Assembly: GCF_000718785.1 (NCBI RefSeq) | Contig: NZ_JOCA01000035.1 | Coordinates: forward strand, 1 to 37,078 | DNA length: 37,078 nucleotides | Source of the DNA: Streptomyces sp. NRRL WC-3626 | GTDB lineage: Bacteria; Actinomycetota; Actinomycetes; Streptomycetales; Streptomycetaceae | Direction: 5' to 3' | Part shown: one piece after another, positions 9,001 to 14,701 of the stretch | Layout of the letters: every line of letters starts with the position of its first letter | Numbering within the stretch: the stretch's first letter is position 1 | Position numbers and translations under genes: made by a program | The notes under the pieces: model-generated | What the model was told of the DNA's origin: nothing | Seen by the model: only the letters and a program-made list of their open reading frames with translations | Database searches by the model: none

Positions 9001-11727
9001 GTCCAGCAATGGTTCCTGGACCAGGACTTGACCGACGCCCACCACTACAACCAGTCCGTGCAGCTGGAGTTGGACTCCCCGGACCCGGTGGCCCTGGAGT
9101 CCGCGCTGCGGGCCGTGATCGACCGGCACGACGCGCTGAGGCTCCGTTTCACGCGATCGCCGGATGGCTGGCATCAGACGGTCGTACCGAGTGAGGACAG
9201 TTTCCGACTCCGGGTGGTGACAGCCACGGACCGGGACGGGCGGCAGGGGCCGCTCGACGACGAGGCCGATCAGCTGCAGGCCTCCCTCGATGTGGCCCGG
9301 GGGCCGCTCGTGGCGGCGGCTCTCTTCGGTCTCGGCGACGACCGTCCCTCCCGCTTGCTGATCACCGTGCACCACTTGGCCGTGGACACGCTTTCCTGGC
9401 GCTCGATCCTCGTCGACCTGGCCGAGTCCTACGAGGCGGCACTGAGGGGCGAGCCGTGGTCCCCCCCGGCGCCGCCGACGACCTTCAGCCACTGGACGCG
9501 CTCACTCGGCCGGTACGCGGACGAGGTCGCCCCGGCCCTCGACCAGGCCTACTGGATCGGGATGCTCACGGACATCCCGCGGCTTCCCCGTGACTTCCCG
9601 GGCGGCCGGCACACTGTGCGGCGGACGGGCACGGTGACGGCACGCCTCTCCTCCGAGGACACCGCCGCGCTCACCGGGATTCCGGCGTCCGGCCGGATGC
9701 GGGTGGACGAAGTACTGCTGACCGCGCTCGCCATGACGCTGCAGGAATGGGTCGGTGAGGCCGTACCGGTCGATGTCGAGCGCCACGGACGGGAGCACCC
9801 CGTCACGGGTGTCGACGTCGGAGAGACCGTCGGCTGGTTCACGTGTGTTCACCCGGTGCGGCTGCCCGTCCCGCTGACGGGGGAGACGGGGCGCGACACG
9901 GCTGCGGCGGTCACGACGGTCCGGCAGCTGTTGCGCTCGGTACCCGGTGACGGTTTCGCCTACGGAATCCTCCGCCATCTGACCACAGGGCCCCGATACC
10001 AGAAGCTTCGCGAACTTCCCGATTCCCCGATTCTGTTCAACTACCAGGGACAGATGGACCGTTCGCACGTGAGCCGGGGCCCACTGCGCGTCCTGCCGGG
10101 GACCCTGGGTGCGGAGAGAAGTCCCGATCAGCGGCGCAGCCATGACATCGAGATCGAAGCGGCGGTCAAGGACGGCGTACTCGAGACCGAGTGGATCTTC
10201 TCCGGCGACCGGTTCCGCACCGGGACCATCCGAGAGGTGGCCGAGACATTCACCCGCCGCCTCAGCGAGGTCATCCGTCACTGCGACGGGAACCGGAACA
10301 TCTTCACCCCCTCGGATTTCCGGCCGGCCGGCATGAGCCAGCGGACGCTGGACGCCCTCGTCGCCGCTCATCCGGGCATCGAGGACGTGTTCCCCCTGAC
10401 TCCGGTCCAGCAAGGGATGCTCTACCATTCCCTCCTGCATCCCGACAGTGCGCACTATCAGGACCAGCAGGAACTGCGTCTCACCGGGCGCATAGACGTC
10501 GACGCCTTCCGCGGTGCGTGGGGCGACGTCAGCGCCAGGCATCCCCTGCTGCGTGGCGCGGTCGTCTGGCGCGGGGTGCCTCAGCCCGTCCATGTCGTGC
10601 GGACCGGGAACGACATATCCACGCGGGTCTTCGACTGGCGCGGTGAGGCGCCCGAGGACATGGGCCACAACCTGCGGACCCTGGCCTCCGCTGAACGGGC
10701 CGAGCCGTTCGCGGCCGACGGCACAGCCCCGATCCGGCTGGCACTGGTCCGTGTCTCGTCGGACCAGCTGATCGCGTTCATGACATATCACCACCTCCTG
10801 CTCGACGGCTGGAGCGTGGCGCTGATGCTGCGTGAACTGATGGAGTGCTACAGGGCGCGGCTCGCCGGTGAGGTGGCCGCCCTGCCCCCGGCCACGTCGT
10901 ACCGCAGACACGTGGAGTGGCTGGCCTCCCGTCCACCCAAGGATGCGGAGCGCTACTGGCGCGGAGTCTTCGACGGTGCGGTCCGCCGTCCCATGCCGTC
11001 CGTGGCTCAGGACGACCCGGGCGGCACCGGCACGGGCTCGGTGGAGGCCACACTGGGCTCCACGGCCACGGAGGCGTTGCGCCACCTCGCCTCGCGCTGC
11101 GAAGTGACCCTGGGATCCGTAGCGTTGGCCGCCTGGGGCATCGCCCTCAACCACCTGACGGGACGCCAGGACATCACGGTCGGATCGACGTTCGCCGTGC
11201 GGTCGCCGGAGATCGACGGGGTGGAGACGATCGTCGGACCGATGATCAACACTCTGCCCCTCCGGCTGGCGATCAGGACGGAGGGCACCGTGACGGAACT
11301 CCTCAAGGATGTGCAGGCACGCCATCTCGACATCAGGGAATACGGTCACAGCGCGCTCACGGACGTCAATGCCTGGAGCGGTGCACCGCCACGGACAGCC
11401 CTGTTCGACAGCATCGTCGTCGTCGAGGGGTACTCGGACCAGCTGGACGACGGATCGGGTACGACGCTCTCCATCGGAGAGATCACCGAGAGTACCGGTT
11501 ACCCCCTGACCCTCTGTTTCAAGGATGCCGAACGCCTTCGGCTCCGGCTCCTGTTCGATCGACGCACCCACTCTCCGTCTGCCGCGTCGGCCGTGATGGC
11601 CGCGGTGGAAGGAGTTCTCACGGATCTGGCGGCGTCCCCCGGGGGACACCGGCGGGTCCGTGACGTACTCGGGGCCGAGCGCCCGCCGATGGCCGTGCGG
11701 GCCACCCTTTCCCCCTCGCGGAGCTGA
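3016..11727 (+). CDS. NRPS, A(truncated MT)-T-C-A-T-E-C, probable initiating synthetase
   Basis: Residue positions are approximate. The 2903-residue protein has no N-terminal C domain, so it probably starts the chain. Order: A1 (33-830, pocket D-I-L-Q-L-G-L-I-W, a Gly code) interrupted after A8 by a partial methyltransferase; T1 (NVGGDS, Ser near 873); C1 (from 938, HHLLLDG near 1070); A2 (1395-1880, pocket D-M-P-K-A-G-E-V-A); T2 (FALGGDS, near 1935); E (from 1990, HHLAVD near 2119, then ERHGRE, VGWFT and FNYQGQ); C2 (from 2459, HHLLLDG near 2592). The E domain indicates that the second residue is converted to the D form and handed to C2. The protein stops after C2 with no A or T, so the next amino acid must be activated by another protein; a free-standing Ser-type A domain lies two genes downstream. 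The ATG overlaps the preceding stop. The ten-residue codes were read without alignment software. Confidence 0.95.
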   Translation: MGDGHRGSGNGLDRVAAGQREIVGALNDTVMDLPLRSLPELIHQQVLATPEAPAVSCGDELTYARLWEQAGLVAGRLRAESVGPGDLVGVAMERGTALVVALLGVLRSGAGYVPLDPDLPPARLARTVGHAGLRTVLTDGERPEWLPSDGVVVLRLGEAEPTAGPGPATFSAPDPSSVAYVIYTSGSTGLPKGVAVPHSALANFMCSMREAPGLDASDVLVAVTTVSFDIAALELFLPLVVGGRVVVASRAQATDPALLADLITEAGGTVLQATPATWQLLREADWRPPQGFTVLCGGDRLPPDLAGWLTSLGSAAWDLYGPTETTIWSAAGRLGDRGRTVDWSPVANTSVHVLDVDMLPVPFGEQGEVYIGGAGLALGYMGQPARTAERFLPDGLSPVPGQRLYATGDLGRRRDDGTVEILGRADHQLKVRGFRVEPGEIEAAILGHPQVRQAVVVPRREEGRDQGLVAYVVPAPADDSGTVPDAAGRHAADGERGDGPPVVGVDPAGLSGADQLRSAIDAALDRVAPGGQVIIEGVRDLRLLTAEAVVAEVSRRSPYDSCASLAGQVDQILTLTDELAVDPRFFAEVQRLSDRVARVDIHPDPGTETEREGPFRYRVVIHRTADAVATAADRPSRRTHRDFAGTTMSSLEAMLRSAPGDFALRGVPDARRAFAVAVAERLSRADHGEVLGGLLEAARDCDRVRTALDRQAVQALAERLGFHVTEVLCGDGGPDESDLLLRRAGTSDRPAPARVEPRGAPAPAPAPDELRGMVNDPARARRLRRLDRALRSFLTDRLPAYMVPGEFVVVEGLPLNANGKIDRTRLPLPLSSAGRRPSAPPVSEDQRLVARLWGEVLGHDDIGLDDTFLNVGGDSVRAVRVASLARRAGLDMPVADVLRLPLKQLAELVAPGPDSPGASSAVRAADEPAEAGVPGSPYPLTPMQAGMLFHSQYSAGTADYFQQTVYRIHGPVDTDALRTAWETVARRHSVLRNVAEWEGLAAPHQRTLPDAVPPVRVVELPGVDDREAALNRFLEEDRATGFDIASEPPFRLTLMRWSHELTEMILSYHHLLLDGWSLPILVNEVERFYAARPDGEPPLPAPAPSYRRYVEWLRDQDHEAALTYWRERLSGFTAPTPIALGRPDSTAGETTGEVTITLRGDLVRRLELVGRASGLTLGSVFHGAWALLLSRYSGEDDVVFGSTVAVRPATLPGADELVGLCINTVPVRCRTAPQAALDGWLRDLQERMVEGRSYDYAALADVQAVSEVPRGTSLFDSLVVVDGFAAPSGTLPSDSELRIEPVGTVESTGYPLVVMLEAGDRPTIRLRYRRSRFDHAAVSALAGHLHTVMRAYADNPSRQLADICLLAPHEWSEVVVGWNRTRAPYPADMTLPGLFTRQAAATPHAVALRFGDAAWTYEQLNQRANRLAHCLRARGAGLETLVGVLTTRTPDMVVAMLAVMKAGAAYVPLASDNPPERLAHVVRDAGLPLVIAHAGLVGGLDLGSAELCVLDTMEEELDLSPSGDPAELASPDSLAYVMYTSGSSGRPKGVMCHHRGLVNYIHWCSRHYADLSDGGAPVFSSFGFDMIVPNLYVPLILGHPVHLIPETRDPERLADLLLAQSPFGFVKLTPGHLELLSQRVSPEQARGLAAVLAVGADGFPASVLESWRALDPDTRVINEYGPTEASVANSVHVVSGSPAGDLVPIGRPISNTTLYVLDEGMNPLPVGVPGEIYIGGVCCARGYRNHPGRTAQQFVPDPFSDQPGGRLYRTGDVGYWHPDGNLQFVGRRDHQVKIRGYRIETGEVEAALAAHPRVRHAVVSAPPGASGRRRLVAHAVADPGAQVGRQELRDWLTERLPPYMLPSVIVLLDAMPLDSNGKVDRKALAVLSAADTREDAPARGPAGPLEERIAAIWQRVLGVDELGAHDNFFALGGDSILTMQIAAEARRAGLRITPKDIFLYPTVVSLAPHVTPDSPSEAAAATEIVDATGPLRLTPVQQWFLDQDLTDAHHYNQSVQLELDSPDPVALESALRAVIDRHDALRLRFTRSPDGWHQTVVPSEDSFRLRVVTATDRDGRQGPLDDEADQLQASLDVARGPLVAAALFGLGDDRPSRLLITVHHLAVDTLSWRSILVDLAESYEAALRGEPWSPPAPPTTFSHWTRSLGRYADEVAPALDQAYWIGMLTDIPRLPRDFPGGRHTVRRTGTVTARLSSEDTAALTGIPASGRMRVDEVLLTALAMTLQEWVGEAVPVDVERHGREHPVTGVDVGETVGWFTCVHPVRLPVPLTGETGRDTAAAVTTVRQLLRSVPGDGFAYGILRHLTTGPRYQKLRELPDSPILFNYQGQMDRSHVSRGPLRVLPGTLGAERSPDQRRSHDIEIEAAVKDGVLETEWIFSGDRFRTGTIREVAETFTRRLSEVIRHCDGNRNIFTPSDFRPAGMSQRTLDALVAAHPGIEDVFPLTPVQQGMLYHSLLHPDSAHYQDQQELRLTGRIDVDAFRGAWGDVSARHPLLRGAVVWRGVPQPVHVVRTGNDISTRVFDWRGEAPEDMGHNLRTLASAERAEPFAADGTAPIRLALVRVSSDQLIAFMTYHHLLLDGWSVALMLRELMECYRARLAGEVAALPPATSYRRHVEWLASRPPKDAERYWRGVFDGAVRRPMPSVAQDDPGGTGTGSVEATLGSTATEALRHLASRCEVTLGSVALAAWGIALNHLTGRQDITVGSTFAVRSPEIDGVETIVGPMINTLPLRLAIRTEGTVTELLKDVQARHLDIREYGHSALTDVNAWSGAPPRTALFDSIVVVEGYSDQLDDGSGTTLSIGEITESTGYPLTLCFKDAERLRLRLLFDRRTHSPSAASAVMAAVEGVLTDLAASPGGHRRVRDVLGAERPPMAVRATLSPSRS
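4500..5320 (+). other. Truncated methyltransferase domain inserted in the Gly adenylation domain
   Basis: Between A8 (VRGFRVEPGEIE) and A10 (LNANGKIDR) of the first A domain lies about 270 extra residues. Segments such as VAPGGQVIIEGVRDLRLL, ELAVDPRFFAEVQRLSDRV, FRYRVVIHRT and ALAERLGFHVTEVL match the C-terminal half of the N-methyltransferase domains normally found here. The N-terminal half of that fold, with the glycine-rich SAM-binding motif, is absent: the A8 region runs through a short charged linker straight into the GGQVIIEG strand. Full insertions of this type are about 400 residues. The domain is therefore probably catalytically dead, and the ancestral substrate was perhaps N-methylated (sarcosine-like). 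It may survive as a structural spacer. Confidence 0.8.
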
Positions 11728-11737
11728 GAGTCGACTC

Positions 11738-12331
11738 ATGTCAGCGAGCTCGTTCGACACAAGTGAGGCGCGAGCCTCGAAGCGACTGGCCATCTGCGTG
11801 TTCTGCGGTGTCGAAGCCGGGCAGGACGCCGGGACACAGCGGCTTGCCGGTGAACTCGGCGCGCACATCGCGGGCCGGGGCCACCTGCTGGTGTACGGCG
11901 CCGGCGGCAGTGGTCTCATGGGTGCCGTGGCCAGGGGCGCATCGCGGAGCGGCGGCCCGATCATGGGAGTCCTGCCGGCCTCCCTCCACGAACGTGAGCA
12001 TGCCGCGGGGGCTCCCGTCCAGACACTGATGCTGACGCGGGACCACACCGACCGCAAGCTGCGGATGATGGCCAGCGCCGATGCCTTCATCGCCCTGCCC
12101 GGTGGATACGGCACGCTGGACGGCATTCTCGAGGTGGCGACGCGGGCGCAGCTCGGACTGCATCGCAAACCCCTGGTGCTGCTCGACTCCGGTGGATTCT
12201 GGGAGCAGTTCCGAGACCTCATCAGCGCAATCCACCACAGGGGATTCGTGGTGGCCGACACGCCCCCGTTCGAACTCGCGTACACGGTGCAGGAAGCCAT
12301 GCGCATGGTTGAGGACAAGGTGACGACATGA
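11738..12331 (+). CDS. LOG-family protein 1 (divergent, conserved motif Glu replaced by Gly)
   Basis: This 197-residue protein belongs to the LOG / 'lysine decarboxylase' family, whose best-known members hydrolyse cytokinin riboside monophosphates. It has the nucleotide-binding strand YGAGGSGLMG (53-62), an Arg-Lys pair (R106-K107) and PGGYGT (121-126). In the family motif PGGxGTxxE the final Glu is expected at 129; here it is Gly (PGGYGTLDG), so ordinary phosphoribohydrolase activity is doubtful. The ATG at 11738 gives the usual family start; an ATG at 11660 in the same frame lies inside the NRPS and is not credible. The gene sits 10 bp after the NRPS and overlaps the next gene by 4 bp (ATGA), so it is made with the synthetases. 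A family member, RohQ of azomycin biosynthesis, acts as a cyclodehydratase, so a role in modifying an amino-acid building block is conceivable. Confidence 0.9.
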   Translation: MSASSFDTSEARASKRLAICVFCGVEAGQDAGTQRLAGELGAHIAGRGHLLVYGAGGSGLMGAVARGASRSGGPIMGVLPASLHEREHAAGAPVQTLMLTRDHTDRKLRMMASADAFIALPGGYGTLDGILEVATRAQLGLHRKPLVLLDSGGFWEQFRDLISAIHHRGFVVADTPPFELAYTVQEAMRMVEDKVTT

Positions 12332-13992
12332 CGAGGCGTTCCGCCCCGGCCACCGCGGCCCACACAGAGCCGGGACACGGCACAGCCGACAGGCGTACGC
12401 CTGATGACCCTGCAGCGGAAGGCCGGGTGCCGGCCGCGTGGAACGACACGGTCCATCCACTTCCCGAGCTGAGTCTTTCGCTGCTCTTCGAGGAGCAGGC
12501 CACCAGGACGCCGACAGCACCGGCTGTCGTGTACGAGGGCGTCACCCTCACGTACGCCGAACTCAACACACGGGCGAACCGTCTCGCCCGCTTCCTGGTC
12601 GAGCACGGAGCGGGGCCGGAGACAGCGGTCGCCGTGGCGCTGCCACGGTCGGTGCTCCTGGTGGAGTCCGTCCTCGCGATCCTCAAAGCGGGCGCGGTCT
12701 ACTTCCCCCTCGGACCGGAGAACCCCCCGCCGCGCACGGAACTCATGCTGACCAGCGTCCGGCCGGCGATGGTCCTGACACTGCGCCGGGCCGCAGACAG
12801 ACTCACGCGGGGCGGGACGACCCCGTTGGTGCTGCTCGACGACCCCGACACCGTGCGGACGGTGGCGGCCCAGCCCGGATGGGCACTGACCGACAGGGAC
12901 CGAGGAGGCCCCCTCACCTCGCTGGGGGCGGCGACGCTGATCTTCACCTCCGGCTCGACGGGTGCTCCCAAGGCAGTGGTGAACTCCCATGCGGGACTCG
13001 CCAACCGGCTGTTGTGGATGCAGTCCGTGTTCGCCCTCACCGGGCAGGACCGGGTCCTGCACAAGACGCCGATCGGATTCGATGTCTCCGTCTGGGAACT
13101 GCTCTGGCCCCTGTCGGTCGGGGCGACGCTCGTGGTCGCCGTACCCGGGGGACACAAGGACCCCCGCTATCTGGCGCGTCTGATGCGGGACGAGCGCATC
13201 ACGACCGTGCATTTCGTGCCGTCGATGCTCGGCCTCTTCCTGGAGGAGCCCACGTCGGCTGCGGCCCGAGGACTGCGGCGTGTCGTATGCAGCGGGGAGG
13301 CCTTGAGCCCCGCACTGCAGAGGAGATTCCAGGCGCGGCTGAACGTGCCCCTGTTCAATCTCTACGGACCCACCGAAGCGGCCATCGACGTGACCTGGTG
13401 GAACTGCGCGGAACAGCGGAATCCGAGGGTGGTGCCCATCGGACGTCCCATCTGGAACACCCGGATGTACGTACTCGACGCGGAGCTGAACCCGGTTCCG
13501 ATCGGCGAGCCGGGGGAACTGTTCATCTCCGGCACCGGACTGGCACGGGGATACGCGGGCTGCCCCGCTCTCACCGCCGAGCGGTTCCTCCCCGACCCGC
13601 ACGGTCTCCCCGGCACACGGATGTACCGCACCGGCGACCTTGCACGCTATCGGCAGGACGGGGCGTTGGAGTACCTGGGCCGCATCGACGACCAGGTGAA
13701 GATCCGTGGCTTTCGCATCGAACTGGGCGAGGTCGAGGTCGCTCTCGGTCTTTGCGCAGGGGTACGCGGCTGTGCGGTCGCGGCCGTGGAGCGAGCGGGC
13801 CGGGACAAGGAGCTCGTAGCCTGCGTCGTGGCGGAGACCGGAACCACACCGGAGCCGGCCGCGCTCCACGCCGAGCTGGCCCGGACGCTGCCGGCCCACA
13901 TGATTCCCGCCTCGTTCGTCTTCGTGCCGCGGCTGCCGGTCAACCGCAACGGCAAGCTGGACCGGGCCGCCCTCCCCGCGCTGGTCGGCTGA
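12328..13992 (+). CDS. Free-standing NRPS adenylation domain, Ser-type pocket
   Basis: This 554-residue protein consists only of an adenylation domain: IFTSGSTGAPK (A3), LYGPTEAAID (A5), YRTGD (A7), KIRGFRIELGEVE (A8) and NRNGKLDR (A10). It ends about ten residues after A10 with no carrier domain. The pocket read by eye is D-V-W-H-V-S-L-I-D, the classic Ser code, supported by the Ser-type surroundings VPSML and CSGEAL. Near its N-terminus it keeps a WNDT linker motif, which in multidomain NRPSs lies between C and A. This suggests it was excised from a C-A-T module. It probably loads Ser in trans onto a carrier domain that serves the orphan C domain ending the preceding NRPS. Its ATG overlaps the stop of the LOG gene. 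Confidence 0.93.
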   Translation: MTRRSAPATAAHTEPGHGTADRRTPDDPAAEGRVPAAWNDTVHPLPELSLSLLFEEQATRTPTAPAVVYEGVTLTYAELNTRANRLARFLVEHGAGPETAVAVALPRSVLLVESVLAILKAGAVYFPLGPENPPPRTELMLTSVRPAMVLTLRRAADRLTRGGTTPLVLLDDPDTVRTVAAQPGWALTDRDRGGPLTSLGAATLIFTSGSTGAPKAVVNSHAGLANRLLWMQSVFALTGQDRVLHKTPIGFDVSVWELLWPLSVGATLVVAVPGGHKDPRYLARLMRDERITTVHFVPSMLGLFLEEPTSAAARGLRRVVCSGEALSPALQRRFQARLNVPLFNLYGPTEAAIDVTWWNCAEQRNPRVVPIGRPIWNTRMYVLDAELNPVPIGEPGELFISGTGLARGYAGCPALTAERFLPDPHGLPGTRMYRTGDLARYRQDGALEYLGRIDDQVKIRGFRIELGEVEVALGLCAGVRGCAVAAVERAGRDKELVACVVAETGTTPEPAALHAELARTLPAHMIPASFVFVPRLPVNRNGKLDRAALPALVG

Positions 13993-14044
13993 CCACCACT
14001 GAGACGGCCGGGTGGGTCCCCCCGCGAGTCCGACGGCCTCTTCC

Positions 14045-14701
14045 TCAGAGGTCTTCCACATCGACCAGGCCGTCCTGGATGGCGCGTGCCACCAGGCTTG
14101 CCTTGGTCCGCGCGGGGCGGCCGACGTTCGCGTACTTGATCCGCACCCGGTCCAGATATGAGTTGACCGTCCGAACCGAGATGTTGAGCCGCTGCGCGAC
14201 CAACTCCTTCGATTCGGACTGGAACCACTCGATCAGAACGTTCTCTTCGCGCGAGGAGAGCCGGGGGCGGTCCGCGCGGGCGTTCGTACCCAGCGCTCCG
14301 GCGAGTGCCGGCGGCATGTAGGGACGCTCGTCGGCTGCTGCCAGTGTCGCCTCTACCAGGTGGTCCCGGCCCTCGTTCTTGGTCAGGAACGTCGCGGCTC
14401 CCAGATCCAGGCAGTTGACCGCCGTCGCCTCGTCGTCACGCATCGAATACACGACGACCTGCCGTCCTTCGTCGACGAGGCGGCGAAGGCCGCCGAAGGC
14501 GGGCCCGCCCTCCTTGAGCTGCAGATCCAGGATGACGACATCGGCCGTACTGCCGGGCGCGGTCCAGGCATCCCGGACCGAGTTGCCGGTCGCGACCACG
14601 TTGATCGGCCGCCGCGACGCGGCGCACCATGCCTCCACCCCCGAAAGGATGGCGGGGTGGTCGTCTATGGCGATCACGCTCACCGGGGAGTTGCTCGTCA
14701 T
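14045..14701 (-). CDS. NarL/FixJ-type response regulator
   Basis: This 218-residue protein has an N-terminal receiver domain with acidic pair D13-D14, phosphoacceptor D59 (VVILDLQL), S86 (VVVYSM) and K108 (FLTK). All key residues for phosphorylation are present. The C-terminal LuxR-type helix-turn-helix (about 150-212) begins LSSREENVL and includes ISVRTVNSYLDRVR. It should bind DNA in response to phosphorylation by the adjacent kinase. The ATG at 14701 overlaps the kinase stop by 4 bp (ATGA), so the two are translationally coupled. It faces the Ser-type A gene tail to tail across 52 bp, in which I see no convincing terminator. The open frame extends further upstream inside the kinase gene, but the overlapping ATG is the natural start. 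Confidence 0.95.
   Translation of the reverse strand: MTSNSPVSVIAIDDHPAILSGVEAWCAASRRPINVVATGNSVRDAWTAPGSTADVVILDLQLKEGGPAFGGLRRLVDEGRQVVVYSMRDDEATAVNCLDLGAATFLTKNEGRDHLVEATLAAADERPYMPPALAGALGTNARADRPRLSSREENVLIEWFQSESKELVAQRLNISVRTVNSYLDRVRIKYANVGRPARTKASLVARAIQDGLVDVEDL

Noticed and set aside
13993..14044. Terminator between the convergent A-domain gene and response regulator
   Set aside because: The 52-bp gap contains GACGGCC twice in direct orientation, but no convincing inverted repeat with a T-run.
9502..14061. A 1519-codon open frame on the minus strand opposite the NRPS and A-domain genes
   Set aside because: Composition is typical of an antisense shadow (rich in His, Gln, Arg, Gly), with no motif. 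The plus-strand frames contain all NRPS core motifs.
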